From positions 5,394,001 through 5,458,000 of the forward strand of contig NZ_CP070619.1 of assembly GCF_017068395.1 (NCBI RefSeq): a stretch of DNA of 64,000 bases. Reading direction: 5' to 3'. Shown one piece after another: positions 52,939 through 62,315 of the stretch. The notes beneath the pieces were generated by a model. That model saw only the letters and a program-made list of their open reading frames with translations. It had not been told where the DNA came from and made no database searches. Each line of letters begins with the position of its first letter. The stretch's first letter is position 1. The translations under genes were made by a program, and so were the position numbers. The DNA comes from Rhodococcus pseudokoreensis. GTDB lineage: Bacteria; Actinomycetota; Actinomycetes; Mycobacteriales; Mycobacteriaceae.

Positions 52939-53946
52939 ATGACGCCGAGCACCCAGATCCAGCTGATCAATCGCCCGGTGGGCTGGCCCACCCAGGACGA
53001 CTTCCGCACCGCCACCGTCGAGTTGCCCGCGCTCGGGCCCGAGCAGGTGCGCGTGCACAACGAGTTCGTGTCGGTCGATCCCTACATGCGTGGCCGGATG
53101 AACGACGTGAAGTCGTACATCCCGCCGTTCGTGCTGGGCGAGACGATGACCGGCGGCGCCGTCGGTCGCGTCGTCGAATCCACAGCCGCCACACACCCGG
53201 TCGGCTCGGTGGTCGTCCACGACCTCGGGTGGCGCGACGTCGCGCAGGGCGACGCCTCGGCGTTCCGCGTGGTCGAAGAGATTCCGGGAGTACCGATCTC
53301 GGCGTACCTCGGGATTCTCGGCCTGACCGGGCTCACCGCCTACGTCGGACTCGTGCACATCGCCCACCTGAAGGCCGGCGACGCCGTGTTCATCTCCGGA
53401 GCCGCGGGTGCGGTGGGGACCGCCGCCGGGCAGATCGCGCGACTCGAGGGTGCGTCCCGCGTCATCGGATCCGCCGGGTCCGCGGAGAAGGTCGCGCTGC
53501 TGACCGACCGTTACGGATACGACGCCGCCTTCGACTACAAGCAGGCGCCGGTGCGCGAGCAACTCCGCGGACTCGCGGGTGACGGCATCGACGTCTACTT
53601 CGACAACGTCGGCGGCGACCACCTCGAGGCCGCCCTCGACGTCATGCGCCCCGGCGGGCGGGCCGCACTGTGCGGCGCGATCGCGGCGTACAACGCCACC
53701 GAGCGCACGCCCGGCCCTGACAACATGGTGAACATCATCAGCCGCGGGCTCACCCTCGAGGGCTTCACCCTCGGCAACTACACCCACGTGTTCCCCGAGT
53801 TCGCCGCCAAGATGGGACCGTGGCTCGCGTCCGGCGACGTGGTGCACGACGAGACCATCGTCGACGGCATCGAGAACTCGGTCGACGCGTTCCTGCAGCT
53901 CATGCGCGGCGCGAACGTCGGGAAGATGCTGGTGAAGGTGGCGTAG
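52939..53946 (+). CDS. NADP-dependent oxidoreductase (zinc-free MDR, YncB-like)
   Basis: A 335-residue medium-chain reductase lacking zinc-binding cysteines, similar to leukotriene B4 dehydrogenase/alkenal reductase-type enzymes. VDPYMRGRMNDVKSYIPPF near residue 43, GLTGLTAYVGL near 128 and SGAAGAVGTAAGQIARLEG near 153 are signatures. It would reduce activated double bonds of alkenals or enones. Its gene follows DUF1304 under the TetR-controlled promoter. Confidence 0.85.
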   Translation: MTPSTQIQLINRPVGWPTQDDFRTATVELPALGPEQVRVHNEFVSVDPYMRGRMNDVKSYIPPFVLGETMTGGAVGRVVESTAATHPVGSVVVHDLGWRDVAQGDASAFRVVEEIPGVPISAYLGILGLTGLTAYVGLVHIAHLKAGDAVFISGAAGAVGTAAGQIARLEGASRVIGSAGSAEKVALLTDRYGYDAAFDYKQAPVREQLRGLAGDGIDVYFDNVGGDHLEAALDVMRPGGRAALCGAIAAYNATERTPGPDNMVNIISRGLTLEGFTLGNYTHVFPEFAAKMGPWLASGDVVHDETIVDGIENSVDAFLQLMRGANVGKMLVKVA

Positions 53947-53951
53947 CCGCC

Positions 53952-53995
53952 CCGTGCGTGGTTAGAGAGTCCAGAGACTCGGTAACCGCGCACGG
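53952..53995. terminator. Terminator hairpin between convergent genes
   Basis: CCGTGCGTGGTTA and the complementary TAACCGCGCACGG with inner GAGTC/GACTC form a long stem with a wobble and two mismatches, loop CAGA. It lies between the oxidoreductase and xylB stops. The 20-mer of repeat copy B begins in its right arm. Confidence 0.65.
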
Positions 53996-54014
53996 GCGCG
54001 AAGCGCCTATCCCC
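53989..54014. repeat. Short hairpin repeat, copy B
   Basis: The 20-mer found at 50536-50560 recurs here, including GGCGC-GAA-GCGCC, next to the terminator after the oxidoreductase gene and overlapping the end of xylB. Confidence 0.5.
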
Positions 54015-55389
54015 TGGCCTCCGCGTACCGCTCGCGCACGTCGGGTGCCGGGTCGGCGTCGAAGCGCCGGGCGGACGTCTGGCTCCACTGCGGCGGCTCC
54101 GGGGTCCCGGCCAGGGTCCAGGCCGCCTGACGGCACGCGCCGATCGCGACGTATTCCGCCGGCCGGGGCACGAGGACCGGCGCCCCGAAGATGGCGGGCG
54201 CGAGTTCGCACAGTGCCTGTGAGCGGGCGCCGCCGCCGACGAGGAGGATCCGGCGCACCGTGACGCCCTGGGCGATCAGGTGGTCGATGCCTTCCGCCAG
54301 GCCGCACAGCAGCCCCTCGACGGCCGCGCGGGCGAGGTGGGCAGGTGTCGAATTGGCCAGCCGCAGACCGTGAACGGAGCCGGTGGCGTCGGGGCGGTTG
54401 GGGGTGCGTTCGCCCTCGAAGTACGGCACCATCACCAGGCTGCCGCTGCCGGACGGCGCCGACAGCGCCAGCCGCGACAGCTCGTCGTGATCGACCCCCA
54501 GCAGCGAGGCGGTCGCGTCGAGGACCCGGGCGGCGTTCAGCGTGCACACGAGCGGCAGCTGGCGTCCGGTGGCGTCGGCGAATCCGGCGACGAAACCGCC
54601 CGGATCGTTCGCCGGTGTCACGGACACCGCGGACACGACACCCGACGTTCCCACGGAGACGACGACGTCGCCTTCCCGGGCGTCGAGAGCAAGGGCTGCG
54701 GCGGCGTTGTCCCCGGTGCCCGGTCCGACGGCGGCACCCCAGCGGGTCTCACCGATCCGCTCGGCCGGTCCGGCGACGCGCGGCACAGCGGCCGTGCGCC
54801 CCCGCAGTGCCAGCGACAGCAGGTCGGGGCGGTAGGAATCCGTTGCGGCGGAGAAGTATCCGGTGCCGCTGGCGTCGCCGCGGTCGGTGGTCAGGGTGCC
54901 GAGGTCGGATCGGCCGGTGAGCTGCCAGGCGAGCCAGTCGTGGGGCAGGCACACCGCGGAAGTCCGGTCGGCGTTCGCCGGTTCGGAATCGGCGAGCCAG
55001 CGCAGCTTGCTGACGGTGATCGCCGCGAGGGGCACGACACCCACGGCGTCGGCCCACGCGTCCGGACCGCCGAGGTCCTCCACCAGTTGTTCGGCGGCGC
55101 CTGCGGAGCGAGTGTCGTTCCACAGCAACGCCGGACGCACGACCGTCCCGGTGTCGTCGAGGCACACCATGCCGTGCTGTTGCGCTCCGACCGAAACCGC
55201 CGCGACGTCGTCGAGTCCGCCGGCCGCTGCGACGGCGCTGTCGAGGGCCGCCGCCCACGCCTGCGGATCGACCTCGGTGCCGTCCGGATGCGACGCCCTG
55301 CCCTCCCGGACGAGGTCGCCGGTCGCGGCGTCGCAGACGATCACCTTGCACGACTGGGTGGAAGAATCGATGCCCGCGACGAGGGTCAT
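54007..55389 (-). CDS. xylB: Xylulokinase
   Basis: A 460-residue FGGY-family kinase. [13 protein letters not shown] opens the first ATP-binding domain, [13 protein letters not shown] near residue 66 and [15 protein letters not shown] near 88 are sugar-binding motifs, and [16 protein letters not shown] with GAPVLVP is the second phosphate region. It would phosphorylate D-xylulose from arabitol or related polyols. Overlap by ATGA with the PfkB kinase gene. Confidence 0.88.
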   Translation of the reverse strand: MTLVAGIDSSTQSCKVIVCDAATGDLVREGRASHPDGTEVDPQAWAAALDSAVAAAGGLDDVAAVSVGAQQHGMVCLDDTGTVVRPALLWNDTRSAGAAEQLVEDLGGPDAWADAVGVVPLAAITVSKLRWLADSEPANADRTSAVCLPHDWLAWQLTGRSDLGTLTTDRGDASGTGYFSAATDSYRPDLLSLALRGRTAAVPRVAGPAERIGETRWGAAVGPGTGDNAAAALALDAREGDVVVSVGTSGVVSAVSVTPANDPGGFVAGFADATGRQLPLVCTLNAARVLDATASLLGVDHDELSRLALSAPSGSGSLVMVPYFEGERTPNRPDATGSVHGLRLANSTPAHLARAAVEGLLCGLAEGIDHLIAQGVTVRRILLVGGGARSQALCELAPAIFGAPVLVPRPAEYVAIGACRQAAWTLAGTPEPPQWSQTSARRFDADPAPDVRERYAEARG

Positions 55390-56309
55390 TGCCGGACGCC
55401 CGCCGCGCGGTCCAGCGTGTCACGGGTGGGGAGGTCCGCTCCGGCGCGTGCGACAGTGAGACCCGACATCAGCACGGCGTTGTCGAGCACGTTCCGCAGT
55501 TCGTCCGGACCGATCGCGTGGAGGGCGGCGCGGCTCTCCGCACCGAGGAAGCCGTGCGACCAGAATCCGTCGAGGAGTCCGGCCATGAACGCGTCGCCCG
55601 CGCCGACGGTGTCGACCACGTCGACGGTGCGGGCCGCGACGTCGACGAGTCCGGCCGCGCAGACCGCGAAGGCGCCCTCCGCGCCCTTCGTCACCGCGAC
55701 CATCGCCGGTCCGCGGGCCAGCCACTCGCGGGCGATGGCGACCGGATCCCGGTCGGGGTCGTACCAGTGGAGGTCCTCGTCGCTGACCTTGACGATGTCC
55801 GAGATCGACACGAGGTGCTCGATCCGCTGCCGGGCGCGGACCCGGTCGGTGATCAGCACCGGGCGCACGTTGGGGTCGTAGCTGATGGTCGCCGAGGAGC
55901 GCCGGCGGTCGAGCATGTCGGCGACGACGTCGCATCCGGGTTCCAGCACGGCGGCAATGGAACCGGTGTGCACGAGCGGCGGGGCCGACGCACCGCTGGG
56001 AGAGGGGAGATCCCACTCGAGGTCGAACTCGTAGGTGGCGGATCCGGCGGCGTCGAGGGTGGCGTGCGCGGTCGCCGTGCGCTGCGCGGTGACGCTGCCC
56101 GCCGCGAGGCTCACCCCCGACTGCTCGAGGTGCCGGACGATCGCAGCACCCCGGGTGTCGTCACCGATCCGGGTGACGAATTCGACCGGGCGCCCGAGCC
56201 TGCCGAGACCGACCGCGACGTTGAGCGGGCTGCCACCGACGTATTCGGTGGTGGTGCCGTCGCTCGCGGTGACGATGTCGACGAGGGCTTCACCGATGAT
56301 CAGACTCAT
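55386..56309 (-). CDS. PfkB-family carbohydrate kinase (fructokinase-like)
   Basis: A 307-residue ribokinase-fold kinase. [15 protein letters not shown] near residue 25 is the first PfkB signature and [17 protein letters not shown] near 240 the second, with catalytic Asp in GAGD. In a polyol cluster, fructose from mannitol or sorbitol is the likely substrate. Coupled on both sides by 4-bp overlaps (mannitol-type dehydrogenase before, xylB after). Confidence 0.85.
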   Translation of the reverse strand: MSLIIGEALVDIVTASDGTTTEYVGGSPLNVAVGLGRLGRPVEFVTRIGDDTRGAAIVRHLEQSGVSLAAGSVTAQRTATAHATLDAAGSATYEFDLEWDLPSPSGASAPPLVHTGSIAAVLEPGCDVVADMLDRRRSSATISYDPNVRPVLITDRVRARQRIEHLVSISDIVKVSDEDLHWYDPDRDPVAIAREWLARGPAMVAVTKGAEGAFAVCAAGLVDVAARTVDVVDTVGAGDAFMAGLLDGFWSHGFLGAESRAALHAIGPDELRNVLDNAVLMSGLTVARAGADLPTRDTLDRAAGVRQ

Positions 56310-57787
56310 GACTGCACCTTCTCACGCAGGGCCTCGAGTGTCCTCCGTGCGCCGGCAGCGTGCAGTGAGTCCAGCGCCCAGAGATACGCGGTGACGAAAC
56401 GCGGATTGTCGGCGAGATCGCCGAAGACGGAGCGGTTCTCGATGAACGCCGTGCGGTTCTCGCGCTGGCTGCGGGCGATCGGCACGAGGGAGTCCTTCAA
56501 CTGGTCGACGACGTCGATGGTGTCGCCGTCCTCGTCGACGCCCTCGGCGTACCGGGCCCAGCTCGCCACGATCGCGGCCGAGAGGCGGACGGGCCGGTCG
56601 GCGATCAGATTCTCGCGGATCACCGGCAGCAGCCATTTCGGGATGCGGTCGGACGACTCGGCGCACAGGCGGGCGACGGTGTCGCGGATCTCGGGGTTGG
56701 AGAAGCGCTCGATGAGCGTGCGCTTGTAGTCGTCGAGGTCGACCCCGGGCACCGGCGCCAGGGTGGGCGTGGCCTCGTCGTCCATGTAGGCCAGCAGGAA
56801 GTCGGCGAAGAGACGATCCTGGGCGACGTCGTGCACGAGCCGGTACCCGGCCAGGTATCCGAAATAGCACAGGCCCTGGTGGCTGGCGTTGAGCAGGCGC
56901 AGCTTCATCAGTTCGTACGGCTCGACGTCGTCGACCACCTGCACGCCGACGTCCTCGAACGCGGGGCGGCCGAGCGGGAAGGCGTCCTCGAGCACCCACG
57001 ACGTGAACGGTTCCGCCGCGACGGGCCACCGGTCGTCGACGCCGAAGCGCGACGACAACGCGTCCGTCACCTCGGGGGTGGTCACCGGCGTGATGCGGTC
57101 GACCATGGAGTTGGGGAATGACGTCTCGGCGCGCATCCACTCGGCGAGGTCCGGGTCCTTCAATTCCGCGTACGCCAGGAACATCCGGCGCGCCACGTCG
57201 CCGTTGCCCTGAATGTTGTCGCAGGACATGACGGTCGGCGACGGCAACCCGCGCGCGCGACGCCGGGACAGGGCCTCGACGACGAGACCGAACGTGGTCC
57301 GCGGGACGGCGCCGTCGGTGAGATCGTGCACGACGTCGGGGTTCTCGGCGTCGAACTCGCCTGTGTCATGGGTGAAGTTGTAGCCGCCCTCCGTGATCGT
57401 CAGCGAGACGATCCGGGTGGTCTCCGCGGCGATCTTCTCGATGACCGCCTCGGGGTCGTCGGGGGCGAGGAGGTAGTCCACGATGGAACCGATGACGCTG
57501 ACGTCCCAGGTGCCGTCGGCGTGCCGCAGCGCCAGCGTGTACAGGCCGTCCTGTGCGTCGAGGACGTCCTTCATGCGCCGGTCGCCGGGCAGGACCCCGA
57601 CCCCGCAGATTCCCCAGTCGCGCGCCTGACCGCGCCGCAGCAGGCGGTCGACGTACATCGCCTGGTGCGCGCGGTGGAATCCGCCGACACCGAAATGCAC
57701 TATGCCCACGGTGATGTCGTCGCGATCGTAATTCGGCACCTGCACGGTGTCGTCGAGGTGCGGCAGTGCCTGCGCGCTCAGTTGCAT
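56306..57787 (-). CDS. Mannitol/polyol 2-dehydrogenase (long-chain)
   Basis: A 493-residue polyol-specific long-chain dehydrogenase. VGIVHFGVGGFHRAHQAMY near residue 27 is the NAD loop and KLRLLNASHQGLCYFGYL near 300 holds the Lys-Asn-His catalytic motif. It would oxidise D-mannitol (or D-arabitol) to the ketose. It is the second gene of the unit and overlaps the PfkB gene by ATGA. Exact polyol is not deducible. Confidence 0.88.
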   Translation of the reverse strand: MQLSAQALPHLDDTVQVPNYDRDDITVGIVHFGVGGFHRAHQAMYVDRLLRRGQARDWGICGVGVLPGDRRMKDVLDAQDGLYTLALRHADGTWDVSVIGSIVDYLLAPDDPEAVIEKIAAETTRIVSLTITEGGYNFTHDTGEFDAENPDVVHDLTDGAVPRTTFGLVVEALSRRRARGLPSPTVMSCDNIQGNGDVARRMFLAYAELKDPDLAEWMRAETSFPNSMVDRITPVTTPEVTDALSSRFGVDDRWPVAAEPFTSWVLEDAFPLGRPAFEDVGVQVVDDVEPYELMKLRLLNASHQGLCYFGYLAGYRLVHDVAQDRLFADFLLAYMDDEATPTLAPVPGVDLDDYKRTLIERFSNPEIRDTVARLCAESSDRIPKWLLPVIRENLIADRPVRLSAAIVASWARYAEGVDEDGDTIDVVDQLKDSLVPIARSQRENRTAFIENRSVFGDLADNPRFVTAYLWALDSLHAAGARRTLEALREKVQS

Positions 57788-57797
57788 CGGTCTCTCC

Positions 57798-58841
57798 TCA
57801 TTCCTGGACGCGTACGACGGCCTTGAGGCTGCCCGGCGCCCGGTCTGCGTTCAGTGCTTGCTCCGCTTCGGCGAGCGGAAATCTTCCGGTGACCATCGAA
57901 TCGAGGTCGACCCGCCCGGACCGCGCGAGTGCGATCGCCGTCGGCCAGGTGTTGGCGTAGCGGAACACCCCGGTCAGCACCAACTCTCGATTCTGGATGG
58001 TCTGGACGGGCAGCGTCATCTCGGGGGCGCCCATGCCCACCAGCACGACCGTTCCCGCGGGCCGCACCGCCTCGATGCCGGCCAGGACCGCGCTCGGGGC
58101 GCCGGACGCGTCGACGAACGCATCCACGTGCAGTCCCGCGACGTCCTGCTCGCGCGGGTCGAGCACCGCGGTGGCGCCGAATTTCGTTGCGACGTCACGT
58201 CGCTGCGGATCGAGGTCCGAGACGATGACCTCGGTGGCACCGAACGCGAGGGCGGTCTGCGCCGTCGCGATGCCGATCGGCCCGGCGCCCGCGATCAGCA
58301 CCCGGGAACCCGCCGTGACGCCGGCCTTGCGGGTGGTGGCGATGGCCACGGACAGCGGTTCGCACAGTGCGGCCGCGTCCTCGGACATCTCGTCGGGAAC
58401 CGGATGCGCGAAGGCCGAGCCGATGGTCACGTACTCGGCCAGCGCGCCGTCGATCGGCGGGGTGGCATAGAACTGCATGTGCGGGCACAGGTTGTAGAGA
58501 CCGCGACGGGATTCGTCGGTGTCCGGGTCGGGGCGCTGCGGTTCGATGGAGACTCGCTGCCCGATGCGTGCCGCCGGGACCCCGCTGCCGACGCCCACGA
58601 CGGTGCCCGACGCCTCGTGTCCCAGCACGATCGGCTGGTCGACCACGAACTCACCGATCCGGCCCTCGCGGTAGTAGTGGGCGTCCGATCCGCAGACGCC
58701 GACCGAGGCGACGCGGACCAGCACGTCGCCCGGGCCGGGAGTGGGCACGGGGCGTTCCCGGATCTCGATCACGCCCGGCTCGACGAGCACGCTGGCACGC
58801 ATTGTCCTGGGGATATCCGAAGGGAGTGTTGTGTGGGTCAC
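57798..58841 (-). CDS. Zinc-dependent polyol dehydrogenase (sorbitol dehydrogenase-like)
   Basis: A 347-residue zinc MDR. The catalytic zinc site is in VGVCGSDAHYYREGRIG near residue 50 and LGHEASG near 73; the Rossmann loop is ILIAGAGPIGIATAQ near 173. Unlike many relatives it has few of the structural zinc cysteines. Together with the mannitol-type enzyme it covers several polyols. GTG start at 58841; an ATG 13 codons later is possible. First gene of its operon, divergent from the SorC regulator. Confidence 0.85.
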   Translation of the reverse strand: MTHTTLPSDIPRTMRASVLVEPGVIEIRERPVPTPGPGDVLVRVASVGVCGSDAHYYREGRIGEFVVDQPIVLGHEASGTVVGVGSGVPAARIGQRVSIEPQRPDPDTDESRRGLYNLCPHMQFYATPPIDGALAEYVTIGSAFAHPVPDEMSEDAAALCEPLSVAIATTRKAGVTAGSRVLIAGAGPIGIATAQTALAFGATEVIVSDLDPQRRDVATKFGATAVLDPREQDVAGLHVDAFVDASGAPSAVLAGIEAVRPAGTVVLVGMGAPEMTLPVQTIQNRELVLTGVFRYANTWPTAIALARSGRVDLDSMVTGRFPLAEAEQALNADRAPGSLKAVVRVQE

Positions 58842-58859
58842 ACTTCGATGCTAGCGTAT

Positions 58860-58892
58860 TGAGCAGAAGAACGCATAGTGATCATTTGCTCA
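58860..58892. promoter_or_regulatory. Candidate SorC operator
   Basis: TGAGCA and TGCTCA form inverted half sites 21 bp apart in the 111-bp region between the polyol dehydrogenase and the SorC-type regulator. It could serve both divergent operons, which is inferred from position. Confidence 0.45.
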
Positions 58893-58952
58893 CGGATTCC
58901 CGAGGCGCCGAGGACACACTCGACGGGCCCGGGATCATGGCGAGGAGAACCA

Positions 58953-59975
58953 GTGACGTCCCCCAACCCGACGGCCCCGGCGCCGTCTCTCATCGCGGCA
59001 CCACCGCCGTCCACGACGGAGGATCTGCGCCTCGCGTTGCGTGCTGCAACGCTGTACTACCTCGACGGAATGACCCAGGCCGAGGTCGCCACCCGCCTCG
59101 GCGTCTCCCGCCCGACCGCGGGTCGGCTGGTGGCGCGAGCCCGCGCCCAGGGCCTGGTGCGCATCGAGGTGCAGGCTCCCGCGCATCTGCGTGATGCACT
59201 GCGTTCGGACGAGGAGCGCGCGCTCGAGGAGAAGTTCGACCTCCTCGAGGCGGTGGTGGTCGCAGATTCCGTCGACGCCACCGGAGCGATCGACGACCAC
59301 AACAGCTTCGCCGGCGTCGGGCGCGCCGCCGCGTCCCTGCTCGTTCGCCGGATCCGGGAAGGCGACACCCTCGGATTCACGTGGGGGCCGGAGACGGTCG
59401 CCGTCGCGCAGGGCCTGCCGTCCGGCGCGGCCACGTGCGCCTCCGTCGTCCAGCTCGACGGCGCGGTGAGTGCGATCAACTACCAGACCGGAACGGAGTA
59501 TGTCCTCGGTCGATGCGCAGAGCAGCTGCAGGCCAACACCGTTCGGCTTCCCGTTCCCCTGTACGCGGACGCGTCGACTGTGGTATCCATGCGGGGCGAC
59601 TCGGTCATCTCCAAGGCGCTCGAGGCGGGCCGGACCGCGGAGATGATGATGTTCGGCACGGGCGCCGTGTCGACGTCGACCACCCTGTTCGAAGGCAGCT
59701 TCATCGACACGGACATGCTGTCCGTGCTCACCGGCCTCGGTGCGGTCGGCGAAGTCGGTGGGCGCTTCTACCGGCTCGACGGCACCGAGGTCGGCGGCCC
59801 ACTGGACGAACGGGCCATGTCCGTTCCGCTCGACGACATCCGCGCGTGCGGGGGATCAATCCTCGTCACGGGTGGCGTCGCCAAACACCAAGCGGCACTG
59901 GGTGCCCTCCACGGCGGACTGGCCAAGATGCTGGTCTGCGACATCGAATGCGCGCGTTGGCTGCTCGATCAGTAG
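58953..59975 (+). CDS. SorC/DeoR-type sugar-binding transcriptional regulator
   Basis: A 340-residue SorC-family regulator. The N-terminal HTH is LYYLDGMTQAEVATRLGVSRPTAGRLVARAR near residues 35-65 and the rest is a sugar-phosphate-binding domain with GDTLGFTWGPETVAVA near 135 and GGVAKHQAALGAL near 307. GAGGAG precedes the GTG. It is first in line with the ABC genes (25 bp) and divergent from the catabolic genes, so it should control both in response to a polyol-derived phosphate. Confidence 0.85.
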   Translation: MTSPNPTAPAPSLIAAPPPSTTEDLRLALRAATLYYLDGMTQAEVATRLGVSRPTAGRLVARARAQGLVRIEVQAPAHLRDALRSDEERALEEKFDLLEAVVVADSVDATGAIDDHNSFAGVGRAAASLLVRRIREGDTLGFTWGPETVAVAQGLPSGAATCASVVQLDGAVSAINYQTGTEYVLGRCAEQLQANTVRLPVPLYADASTVVSMRGDSVISKALEAGRTAEMMMFGTGAVSTSTTLFEGSFIDTDMLSVLTGLGAVGEVGGRFYRLDGTEVGGPLDERAMSVPLDDIRACGGSILVTGGVAKHQAALGALHGGLAKMLVCDIECARWLLDQ

Positions 59976-60000
59976 CACCACGCAAGAGAGGTGAAGATCG

Positions 60001-61353
60001 GTGAAGAAACACAGGAAACCGGCGGCGATGCTGGTAGCCGGCGCGGGGGTGCTCTCCCTCGCGCTCAGCGGATGTGCGGGCGCCGGATCGCTGGGCGCCT
60101 CGGACCAGACCATCACCATCGCGATGGTCTCCAACTCGCAGATGCAGGACGCCCAGAAACTGGCCTCGCAGTTCGAGGAGGAGAATCCCGACATCGACCT
60201 GAAATTCGTCACGCTGTCGGAGAACCAGGCGCGTGCGAAGATCACGGCATCCACCGCGACCGGCGGCGGGGAGTTCGACGTCGTGATGATCAGCAACTAC
60301 GAGACCCCGCAGTGGGCGCAGTACGGCTGGCTGAAGAATCTGTCGGAGTACGCCCAGGCGACGGAGGGATACGACGAGGCCGATTTCATTCCCACCCTGC
60401 GGGAGTCGCTGTCCTACGACGGGAGCATGTACTCGGTGCCGTTCTACGGCGAGTCCTCGTTCCTGATGTACCGCAAGGACCTGTTCGAGCAGGCCGGAAT
60501 CACCCTGTCGGAGAAGCCGACCTGGACCGAGGTCGCCGCGGCGGCGAAGCAACTCGACTCCGAGGACATGGCCGGCATCTGCCTGCGCGGCAAGCCCGGC
60601 TGGGGTGAACTGCTGGCACCCCTCGACACGGTCATCAACACGTTCGGCGGCCGCTGGTTCGACGAGGACTGGAACGCTCAGCTGACCAGCCCCGAGGTGG
60701 AACGCGCGGTCCAGTTCTACGTCGATCTGGTGCGCGACTACGGCGAGCCGGGCGCCGCGACGAGCGGTTTCGGCGAGTGCGCCACGCAGTTGTCTCAGGG
60801 CCAGGTGGCGATGTGGTACGACTCGACGTCCGCCGTCTCCACGCTCGAGGATCCGTCGTCGAGCGCCGTCGTCGGCAAGATCGGGTATGCACCCGCGCCC
60901 ATCGAGGTGAAGGACAACTCCGGCTGGCTGTACAGCTGGGCACTCGGAATCCCCGAGAGCAGCGAGAACCCCGATGCGGCCTGGAAGTTCATTTCGTGGA
61001 TGACCGACAAGCAATACATACGCACGGTCGGTGAAGATCTCGGCTGGGAGCGGGTGCCTCCGGGCAGCAGGCTCTCGACCTACGAGATTCCCGAGTACAA
61101 GGAGGCCTCGGCGGCGTACGGACCGCTGACGCTCGACGCGATCGAGAACGCGACCCCGGAAGCTCCTACCGTGCAACCGGTTCCGTACACGGGCGTGCAG
61201 TTCCTGGCGATCCCCGAGTTCCAGGATCTCGGAACCCGCGTCAGCCAGCAGATCAGCGCGGCGATCGCAGGCCAGCAGACCGTGCCCGAGGCGCTCGCCC
61301 AGGCACAGCAGTACGCCGAGGTGGTCGGCGCGACATACCGGGAGGACCGATGA
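60001..61353 (+). CDS. ABC transporter substrate-binding lipoprotein (polyol/sugar)
   Basis: A 450-residue extracellular solute-binding protein (family 1). The lipobox LSGC places the lipidated Cys at about residue 25 after a short signal peptide. The mature part carries EENPDIDLKFV and YSVPFYGESSFLMYRKDLFEQAG, typical of sugar-alcohol binding proteins. Its GTG start lies 25 bp after the regulator gene. The end overlaps the next permease gene by ATGA. Substrate is inferred from the enzymes to be mannitol, sorbitol or arabitol. Confidence 0.87.
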   Translation: MKKHRKPAAMLVAGAGVLSLALSGCAGAGSLGASDQTITIAMVSNSQMQDAQKLASQFEEENPDIDLKFVTLSENQARAKITASTATGGGEFDVVMISNYETPQWAQYGWLKNLSEYAQATEGYDEADFIPTLRESLSYDGSMYSVPFYGESSFLMYRKDLFEQAGITLSEKPTWTEVAAAAKQLDSEDMAGICLRGKPGWGELLAPLDTVINTFGGRWFDEDWNAQLTSPEVERAVQFYVDLVRDYGEPGAATSGFGECATQLSQGQVAMWYDSTSAVSTLEDPSSSAVVGKIGYAPAPIEVKDNSGWLYSWALGIPESSENPDAAWKFISWMTDKQYIRTVGEDLGWERVPPGSRLSTYEIPEYKEASAAYGPLTLDAIENATPEAPTVQPVPYTGVQFLAIPEFQDLGTRVSQQISAAIAGQQTVPEALAQAQQYAEVVGATYREDR

Positions 61354-62315
61354 CAACCATCGCCGAGAAACCCACCGCGGGCGGCACCTCCGACCGGGTG
61401 CGTGAACTGCGGGAGGCCAAGGACGACAGCGTCTCCCGGGCCGAGGGCTGGCGTCGCCGGGGGCCGTTGCTGCCCGCACTGATCTTCATGATCGTGGTGA
61501 CCCAGATCCCGTTCCTGTTCACGCTGTACTACTCGACGCAGTCGTGGAACCTGGTGCGGCCGGGTTCCCGCGAGTTCGTCGGGCTGCAGAACTACGCGGA
61601 CGTGTTCCAGGACAGCCAGTTCCGCGAGGTCGCGGTCAACACCGTGATCCTCATCGTCGGGACGGTGCTGATCTCGGTGGTGCTGGGCCTGCTGCTCGCA
61701 CTGCTGCTGGACCGCGCGTTCCTGGGCCGCGGCATCGTCCGTACCCTCCTCATCACGCCGTTCCTGGTGACACCCGTCGCCGGTGCGCTGCTGTGGAAGA
61801 CGACGATGTTCGACCCGGTGTTCGGCATCGTCAACTTCGTGCTCTCCCCGTTCGGGGTGGGGCAGGTCGACTGGGTCAGCAAGTTCCCACTGGCCTCGGT
61901 GATGGTGAGCCTGGTGTGGCAGTGGACGCCGTTCATGATGCTGCTGATCCTGGCCGGACTGCAGTCCATGCCCCGCGACATCCTGGAGGCGGCGCGGGTG
62001 GACGGCGCCAAGCCGTTCGCGATGTTCCGCGAACTGACGCTCCCGCACCTGCGCCGGTTCATCGAACTCGGTGCGGTGCTCGGCGCCATCTACCTGATCA
62101 ACACGTTCGACGCCATCTACATGATGACGCAGGGCGGGCCGGGCACTGCCAGCGCCAACCTTCCCTTCTACATCTACCAGCGCGCATTCCTCGGTTTCGA
62201 CATCGGGCAGGCCGCGGCGATGGGCGTCATCGTCGTGATCGCGACGATTGTCGTCGCGACCCTGGCGTTGCGCCTGATCTTCAAGAGCTTTTCCGGTAAC
62301 GAGGAGGCAGCGTGA
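61350..62315 (+). CDS. ABC transporter permease (MalF-type)
   Basis: A 321-residue membrane protein with about six transmembrane segments and the EAA loop EAARVDGAKPFAMFRELTLPHL near residue 212, which contacts the ATPase. It begins inside the binding-protein stop and overlaps the second permease by a few bases, so the importer genes are translationally coupled. Confidence 0.87.
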   Translation: MTTIAEKPTAGGTSDRVRELREAKDDSVSRAEGWRRRGPLLPALIFMIVVTQIPFLFTLYYSTQSWNLVRPGSREFVGLQNYADVFQDSQFREVAVNTVILIVGTVLISVVLGLLLALLLDRAFLGRGIVRTLLITPFLVTPVAGALLWKTTMFDPVFGIVNFVLSPFGVGQVDWVSKFPLASVMVSLVWQWTPFMMLLILAGLQSMPRDILEAARVDGAKPFAMFRELTLPHLRRFIELGAVLGAIYLINTFDAIYMMTQGGPGTASANLPFYIYQRAFLGFDIGQAAAMGVIVVIATIVVATLALRLIFKSFSGNEEAA

